Shown: piece after piece, positions 56,681-64,000 of the stretch | Numbering within the stretch: position 1 is the first letter of the stretch | Layout of the letters: each line of letters begins with the position of its first letter | Assembly: GCA_037957365.1 (NCBI GenBank) | Contig: JARHVA010003166.1 | Location: forward strand, 1,741,501 to 1,805,500 | Direction: 5' to 3' | DNA from: Torreya grandis | Taxonomy: Eukaryota; Streptophyta; Pinopsida; Cupressales; Taxaceae | DNA: 64,000 bases | Program-made: the position numbers and the translations under genes | Notes under the pieces: model-generated | Database searches by the model: none | What the model was told of the DNA's origin: nothing | Seen by the model: only the letters and a program-made list of their open reading frames with translations

Positions 56681-59600
56681 TGAGTCATCTAGTACTACAT
56701 AAAACATGGTAAAAGGTCCAAATAATCTTTAAAATTTCATAATATGGTAATTCATATGTCTTAATGTTTTCTTAGGTCATAAATTTGTCCTTCACCATGT
56801 TTCATATGCAAAAAATGCCTATTGGTCATTTTTAAGGTTCATTAAATGACTTGTATGAACTTGTCAAGGGATAAATTTATCACCAAGATTGATTTCAATG
56901 TGGTGGAGATCAGAATATGTTATGAGGCAGTAAAATTAAGTTTAATAAGTAGTTTCATGTAGAAAGAGGTAGTTTTTCCTTTAAAATGGACCCTTAATGG
57001 CACTTGTACAGACTTGGGAAGTCCACATTCAGCGAAAAATGTGAGAATGTGCCTCTTAATATCCATAAGACATTTACCACTCCTATTGTGTAGATATTTC
57101 ATTAGATAAATCAATTTTTACTTCCTTTTCTTCTTTCTTTCCTTTACAAACTAAGAAGGGCCAACTTTGCATGCTTGGTACAAGCTGTACAAGTGGAGTT
57201 GGGATGAGTGACCTTGGGGGTTGAAAAGGGTCTAAGTATAATTAAAATACATGGTAGTAAGTTTTATTTTTATGGTTTCCTCCTTTATGAACCATTGCTA
57301 AGAAGCCAGATAGATTTTTATACACTCACATCCATGAGGGGTCCCTATTTGATCCTGTTTCAGAATCTTTTTTTTGGTTTTAATAAGTTTGGTTATTTAC
57401 TATGTTTTTTAGGGATTATCTATAGGTTTCCCATTGTTATATTGGATTTTTTAGGTATTAATAACTCAAGGGGTCTCTTCTAAAATTATTTCACCTAGGC
57501 AACCATGAAAGTACATTATAGATATTAGTATGGGGAAACATCACATTGAGTACAAGTTTTTGAAAATGGTTTCAAGATTCCCATGATGTAAATCATCCCT
57601 TTAAGGATCGATAAAAGAGATAGGTCTGCCCATGAGGCTTAATTTTACACATTATCCACATTTTCCTTATCTATTTGCTCTTTTCACATACAGGTAGGTG
57701 ATTTCCACAAGGAGGAGGGTTTTTTAAGTTGATTTAAAATTGATATTAGTGGAGATAATCCAATTTAGGATTTAAAAATACATTTTTGGTATTATTAGGA
57801 TTTTAACAAACTTTTCTTGCTCAATTCCATCCTCCTTGTCTACACACAGTCAAATGCATACCTTTAGGTGGCCTAAGCAAAGAATATGGAAGTCGTTTAG
57901 TGACCTTGAGACACTTAAGGAACTCTTCCTTTGAATTTATATTGTGTAATAACATGGTAAACTTGTTTATAAGTATGAATTTCTAAGTGAAGGATGAAGG
58001 ATATCTTAAAAAATGATAAGACTGAAGCTCAAGACCCTGATCTCTTTTTTTTATCAAAATAGAGCCCCTAACTCTTTTTAAATGATTTTTTTAGCAGTGT
58101 CATATTGACCTTTGGTCACTTATTTTTCATTATAATTATATTAATTTTCATGTATAATTATTTTAAAAAGTTTTAACTGATGATTTAAAGTGGAGAAAGG
58201 TATTCTAGAGGTCTAAAAGTGCTCTCAAACACACTAAAATCCATCAATGATCTCTATAGTTGTATGAGCTAACTAGTTATTTAAATAAATAAACTGGTAT
58301 AAATATAAAATATAATATTTATATGATATATTTAAACTAAATATCACATAATCATCATATAAAACAAGTAGAGGGAGCTTTGAAAGTGATTTTCACTCTC
58401 TAACTAACCTAACAGTCCGTACACTGAGACAGGGTAACCTACAGTAGTGTAGGTTCAAAGTGAGCCATAAACATGTGTTTGGTAGTGATTTGATAGTTTT
58501 AATGAAATATAAAGACATTAGAGAGTTTATATGGTTCAATGAGAGTGTTTGACATCATAAGCAAGATATAAATGGGCTAAAGTCACCTACAAGGGCAAAA
58601 GCAAGAGTATCTCCAAGAGGAAGCAAATAGCCAGTTGAGAAAAGTGTCATGAGGATGGTTTAAGCCATACATAGGGTTAATTATAGTTTAAATAAATGAT
58701 ATATGACCATATAAATATTAAAATGAGGTTTAAACCATTGTGATCAGGGCCTATTCCATACAAACACCTTCAGGTAGGGGCTTTTCAACAAAGAACACAA
58801 TCAACAGGTAGTGACCTAAAGGAAAGGATATAAATAGATGCTTCCAAAACATGGAATGAATGAAATGGGTATAATAAAGTTTTAAAAATTATGTATTATG
58901 AATGGATATGTTTAAAACATTATTTTTTAAAGGTTTAAATGAATGAATGATCTACATGAGTCACCAAACATGGGTATCTCAATCTTGTGTTAGAGAGCCC
59001 AATGTGATGTTCTCAACATGCATATGATCAATAAGGCTGGGTTTAAATTGATTAATATAATTTAAAAATTATATATATGTGCCATGGTATTGTTTAAAAT
59101 ATATATATAGTGGAAACCAAGCAAATTTTAATCTAATTTGGACACTCATAGTCCACTTTCACAAACCCTGCAGACAGTTTCCTTGAAAAGTCTGCCTAAG
59201 AAATTGAAGAAGTCAAGGTGTATAAACTCATCATTATGAGAAAAAATTGGTATATATAATCCTTTATATTTTTTTAATCCATTAAAATATATAAATTTGA
59301 TGATAAAATATAACAATATGCCTCTATTTTATCTCAGAGGTAGGGCAATTTTCCCTTTGTACAAAGCCTACAGTTTTGGAGTAAGGGCTAAAAACATGAA
59401 CCAAAAGGTTTAAAAACCCTTAAATATGATTATTTAAGCTTAAAAATTCAGAATAACACATGGGAAACCAATATATGAGGCTTGAAACCAAACAAATTAT
59501 TCTATGTAATAAGGTTTCCAGGTAGACCTAATTAGACAAAGTGCAAACATAATCCCAAATGAGAGGTCATTTATAATTCAAGTCTTTGTAAAGAATTAAA

Positions 59601-61445
59601 ATTATATATAAAATTTTCATAAATTTATAAATTTTGTGTCCAAGATATATCATAGGTGTGAAATGTTATCAAAGAGATATGAGCTTCAAAGTTGCATGTA
59701 AATCCTAGTAGGCCTAATGTGAGGCCTAATACTCAAAAGTGGTCCTATCACTTTTTGGACTAAATGAGAATTGAGACCATGTGAAACATGTTTTTTTAAT
59801 TATATTATAGGTTTTTGAGCCACTATTATTTATAAAAATCATCAGAAATCCATTTTTAGGCTTAAAGTACATTCAAACCCTATAGACTGGATAGGAAGAA
59901 CCTGAGTAACCTGATTGAAATGCTCAAAAATTTTATGAGGCTTTGCATGAGACCTCAAGGTGTTCAAGAAGGTTGAAGAGGGTCATTAAGAATCCATTAT
60001 TTCAAAACTCCAATGTGTAACCTTTATGAACAAAGGCTAAGAGTACAAATGACTAGAAATGCTCACAAAACCCTCTCTCAGACCCGATGGATGAAATATT
60101 GTAATTGAAGCATAAAAATTGGTTAAAATGACCATGAAAACAATTGGAGGTGTCAAATAACTCTCCAAGGATCCTACCAATGTAATTTATTTATACCTTA
60201 CCTATACGGAAGAGGTATAATAGTTATTATTTTGACAAATTTATGTGTTTTATAGGTGTGGAGAAATTTCAAAAGATGAAACCACCTTTGGGAGATATAT
60301 TAGGAATTTTTTTAAGTCCTCATGTTCATATATTGAGTTATATAATCTCCCAAGTGTGCCTACCATCCTTCTCATCTTAGCCAGTCACAGTGAATGAGTA
60401 ATGAAAACTTGATAAAAATGGTGAAACTCCAATTGGGAAGGTTTTTAAGGCTTGATTTATGAACCTGATGACTTGGAAACTCTTAACATATGTCATTAAT
60501 AATTTTACATGGGTAAAGTTGTAGAATTAGAATTATTTTTAATTCCAAGTGTGAGAGGTGCATGAGAAAAAGTTATTTATGACTGTCATAAGTGATTTCT
60601 CATGGTCAGAGGAATAATAATGATTAAGAACTAATCCAATGATTATTTTGGATTTTAATTAACCTCTCTCCTTCAAATAAATCATTATACCTGACCATTT
60701 TTAGTGATGAGGTAGTTTTATGAAGGAAAATCATGAAGGCAGTCTTATGTGCAAGAATGAGAGAATCTACACCACATATGGAGGAGTAAGATGGCTTGGG
60801 AGACATTTATTCATATTTTTATTGTAAGACCTATATAATACCTTATTATATGACTATTATAACTTCTCCTTGGTTTAAAAGTGTCTTAGTGACTCTTGAG
60901 ATTCACCTTCTTTCTCTCCTTTCATAATTACTATAAATACTAGCCTTTTTCACTATTGTACAGATCTATACACCTCAGTATGGTGAAGCCCTATTAAATT
61001 TTTACCTTGAGATAATAAATAATGTTATTTTACCTCATTCATGACTTCATTAAGTGTATATTAGGTTTTTTAATCTTGTACAAGTGTATTTTGCTTACCT
61101 TGTCATGTTGTCCTTCTTAGTGCCTTGTGAGTTTGAAAGCTCTCTTTTGTAAGCTAGAAAGATATGTCTAATGTGGATTGTAATTTTAGTGAGTATATTA
61201 TTAATTATTATTTATATAAGGCCTATTTTCCAATTCTTCCTAACCTAGGCTCTCTTCAAGACCTCGTGCTTGAAACATTTATGTAGAAGATGACTGTTCA
61301 ATTAGATGAAGTGTATGTGTGGGATTCTCTTTGGTTCTCAGTGCATTGTAAGTGGTGTGAGTATACCATCTATTTAGTGTATCACATCCCCTATATTATA
61401 TATTTTTTATATTATTCTCCCTTTTTATCCCCCAAAATTTAGTAG
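56681..61445 (+). repeat. Element G 3' LTR
   Basis: Homologous to 17928-22682 and its tail. TATA box at 60932-60939. Its right end may be slightly truncated, since a different LTR begins at 61446. ORFs 56920-57114, 57208-57483 and 60624-60806 are not shared with the other copy. Confidence 0.7.
60932..60939 (+). promoter_or_regulatory. Element G 3' LTR TATA box
   Basis: TATAAATA with flanks as at 22198. Confidence 0.7.
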
Positions 61446-61580
61446 TGTAGACACCTAAAGCTAACCATCGATAACCTCCAATCAAGCTTTTAGCTAGTTT
61501 CTGCCTAAAATGTATAATTTTGCGTAAAAACACTAAAACATGATAAATAATTGGCTAGTATATTTATTTCAAGACCAAGA
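61446..61580 (+). repeat. Partial LTR start, 135 bp, element H family
   Basis: TGTAGACACCTAAAGCTAACC... is repeated from 61581 (TGTAGACACCTAAAACTAGTC...) with similarity across the full 135 bp (CATCGATAACCTCCAATCAAGCTTTT in both, written here as two shared blocks CATCGATAACC and TCCAATCAAGC). Confidence 0.85.
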
Positions 61581-64000
61581 TGTAGACACCTAAAACTAGT
61601 CATCGATAACCTCCAATCAAGCTTTTGGCTAGTTCCCACCTAAAATGCATAATTTGGCCTAAAAACACTAAAATAGGCTAAATGATGTGAAATAGACATA
61701 TTCAAGTGTCGATTTTGGCCATGGTATCCCTAAATGGGGTAATGAAATATATGGGCCAACTAACTTTGATCAGTTTAATTTGATTCAAAATGCTAAATTT
61801 GCACCTACATGCTTTAGACTGCTCTTTCCTATCAAATATTTTGCATAAGACCTATGTCTTTATTATTTATTATTGGAAACATTCTAAATGGGAATACACA
61901 TCCAATGAATATGATTTGGAATTAAAATTCAAATCCATTAAAATTTAGGACCAATAACAAGGCATTCTAATCAATTTGGGTAATTTGTGCACAATGTGCT
62001 TAATCATGCCTAAGAGCTAATCAACCCAAATCAAGGCCTAATCAAAATTCTTGGGAAACTTGTTGAATAATTTGTTTTAGAAATGAATATTAAATATATG
62101 CATCATCAAGTGATCTCATTTATTGGGAAGACATCCCTAGGCCATAAAAGCCACAAATATTGGGATTCATGTCTCCCATGCCTCATCAAAGCCCTCCATG
62201 CCTCCTAATTTCCCCTTATTCCAATCCCATGATGAGGATAGTTACAAACTTAATTCCATAGATTAAATTAATCCTCAACCACAGATCTCAATTTTGAGAT
62301 GGATGGTTGAGGTTGATTCTGATCAAATCTAAAAATTTATAAATAGGAGGCCTCACAACATCATTTATAAGCTTAATTAGTGAAAAGTTATAATGCAGGA
62401 TTGGTTCTAAAAAGCTTCAAGAAACTAGTGTTATAATGCCAAATTGATTCCAAGCCAAGCCACAAGCCAAATGTACCAAGGAGAGATGGAGGTTGTCAAG
62501 CTTCCATTTCCAATGACTTCATGAGCACAAGTTGAGCAAGCCACCATAAGTATTTTGGATCATCCAAGGAAGGTAAAAGAGTTTTCTTTTGCATTTTAGT
62601 TGTGTGTTTCATTCATTATTGTTAACTAAGCTATCCCTAGTGTCTAGACCTAGAGATGTTATGTTATTAGTGTGTTTATTTCATTTTATTTTTATTTTGG
62701 AACTAACACAATACTAACCATCCTCTATTGAGTCAAATTCCTAGATCACATAATGGCACACTTTGTGGGATGAGAAACATCTCACACCTAATATCCATTT
62801 GGACCTTTAAAACTTTTTCAAATTGATTTTTTAACTTTATTTTTCCATTTTTTGTTGCCACAGGTTTACACAATAACTAACATCAACAAGAAATACCAAC
62901 ATCAGTTACTTGGCTCAATTGACATTGATCAGAACTAACATAGGTTAGATCTTAGTTGGCCATTATTGATGTCAGTGGTATATAACTGACATAGGTAACT
63001 ATGATTTCTTAAAAACACAAATTTAAGAGATATTTTAAAATTATTGGGTTGGGGTCATACAAACTCCATTTTGGATGATTTTTTTTAAAACCGCATGTTT
63101 TCTCCTAAATTTTTAGAATTTGGCATTATTTTAGCTTCAATTTTCATATATTTTTCACAAAATTTGGAAAATCCATTTAAATTTTTTATAATCTAACATA
63201 TTTGATTTTTGGGTGATGTCTTAAGGGTAGACAGGTAACTAACAGATTTCAAGTTTGATAAATAATGTTTTAGAACATATTTTACATGCTTTAAAATGAA
63301 TTAGGAAAATTATTTGGTGCTTAAAGTAACATTTAAGGTGCTTAAATAAGTTTTTTAAGCATTATTTTTAAAAATTACAACTAAGACCAAGGGGTCAAAT
63401 GAACATCACTCAATCTTTTGAATTTGGTGCTTAAAAATGAACTCATCTTTCTAAAAAGTTTTTTGTCTTCAATAGTTGTTTGATCTAATTTTGTTTATTA
63501 AAGAGAGGGGTGTTGTGTGTATGCTCTTCCATTTTTCCCCTTTAGGGAACCCTTGGAATCAAAAGTTCCATTTGTATTGCAAGTAGCCTAGTCCAAGGCT
63601 TAGAAAGAAAGTCATCTAAAGCATTCCCCAAAAACTCATCAAAGTTTGGGTGACCTTGAAAATGACCATAAAGTCTTTCAACTTTCATGCTTTATTTATT
63701 TTTTATGCATCTTGGTTTATCATGGGGACTTCATCACCTCCTATAAGTTCTTTGGAAAAGATTTTACCTAGGATTTATCTCATGGCATTGACTTCATTTG
63801 GATCCTTTGGAGTTGCACATGGGACATAGTGGCACTTTGGACATCACACTACACTAAGAAAATAGTAGAATGTAGTGGTTGCAAAAATGACTGGACCTTT
63901 TTACAACAAGTTAAGTGATATAGACCTAAAATCCATGATTTTATTTTTCATTGTTTGGTGTGAAAGTCATTATGCAATTGATTCCCATAGAGACATTCAA
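61581..64000 (+). mobile_element. Element H LTR, incomplete at window edge
   Basis: Opens TGTAGACACC, a TG start typical of plant gypsy LTRs, and has a TATA box at 62338. No internal coding region, PBS or second LTR appears before the window ends, so length and class are unknown. 62850-63000 is rich in short CTAACAT/CTGACAT segments; beyond that, 63000-64000 shows nothing I can name. Confidence 0.5.
62338..62345 (+). promoter_or_regulatory. Element H LTR TATA box
   Basis: TATAAATA in TTTATAAATAGGAGGCC, 757 bp into the LTR, followed by plausible leader sequence. Confidence 0.55.

Larger units (their letters stand above)
17928..61445 (+). mobile_element. Outer element G: RT-less LTR retrotransposon derivative (LARD-like)
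   Basis: Two direct repeats of about 4.75 kb (17928-22682 plus 45057 to about 45079, and 56681-61445) flank about 2.2 kb of own interior (45080-45253 and 54561-56680) once nested elements A and C are removed. The interior encodes one unrecognised frame in the same direction as the LTR promoters, with a candidate polypurine tract before the 3' repeat. No RT, integrase, protease or RNase H is present, so the element would need proteins in trans. I could not confirm a target-site duplication: the 5' LTR start is inferred from the 3' copy, and the 3' LTR is abutted by another LTR at 61446. Two independent copies of the same sequence cannot be fully excluded. Confidence 0.6.

Noticed and set aside
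62765..62795. TGTGGGATG...CATCTCACA hairpin as a transcription terminator
   Set aside because: A single 9-bp imperfect stem in plant LTR sequence; no reason to assign a function.

Overview
This is a gene-poor, AT-rich piece of a large plant genome, most likely a seed plant with slow DNA removal (a gymnosperm would fit, but that is inference). I see no host gene, tRNA, rRNA, operon or bacterial-type signal. Almost everything supportable is old, nested LTR retrotransposon sequence of the Ty3/gypsy Tat/Ogre type. The copies are riddled with stop codons, largely TAG or TGA where Gln, Arg or Trp is expected.

Left part (1-17.9 kb). Positions 1-3.4 kb hold a decayed coiled-coil reading frame, an array of CCAAGTGTCA-like motifs and a 180-bp tandem duplication. 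Element D (+ strand, about 4.27-11.2 kb) has RT, RNase H, a second RNase H and integrase remnants, then a 2-kb spacer, a G-rich polypurine tract and a 3' LTR. Element E (- strand, about 12.5-17.8 kb) is the same family in the opposite direction; it keeps gag, spacer and 3' LTR, but no pol was recognised. D and E form a large inverted repeat with convergent LTR promoters. A third, more diverged spacer copy lies between them.

Main nest (17.9-61.4 kb). Two direct repeats of about 4.75 kb (17928-22682 plus a short tail after 45056, and 56681-61445) look like the LTRs of an outer element, G. Its 2-kb internal region codes for one unrecognised protein and no polymerase. Element A (22683-45051, target-site duplication ATTCT) sits in the 5' LTR of G. 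A has very long LTRs (5.4 kb, and 5.9 kb without its insertion) and the domain order gag, protease, RNase H, RT, RNase H, integrase. Each LTR of A contains two arrays of 33-bp palindromes and a reading frame of roughly 1,100 codons with a shared start and stop. Element B (37096-42028, - strand, TSD AGTAG) sits inside that frame in the 3' LTR; its interior is a single unrecognised 511-codon frame. Element C (45259-54555, TSD CTTAT) lies in the interior of G; it has 2.9-3.0 kb LTRs and an internal deletion that fuses the upstream RNase H to the integrase C-terminus.

Right edge (61.4-64 kb). Another LTR starting TGTAGACACC begins exactly where the G repeat stops, has a duplicated first 135 bp and a TATA box, and runs off the window.

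Nesting gives the relative order: G is older than A and C, and A is older than B. A, B and C are related: they share a leader motif, a PBS placed 5-6 bp after the LTR, and an unusual motif in place of a clear polypurine tract. The most interesting material is the set of unrecognised passenger frames (A LTR, B interior, G interior, and 1-466), the palindrome arrays and G-box-like arrays in the U3 regions, and the RNase H placed upstream of RT.
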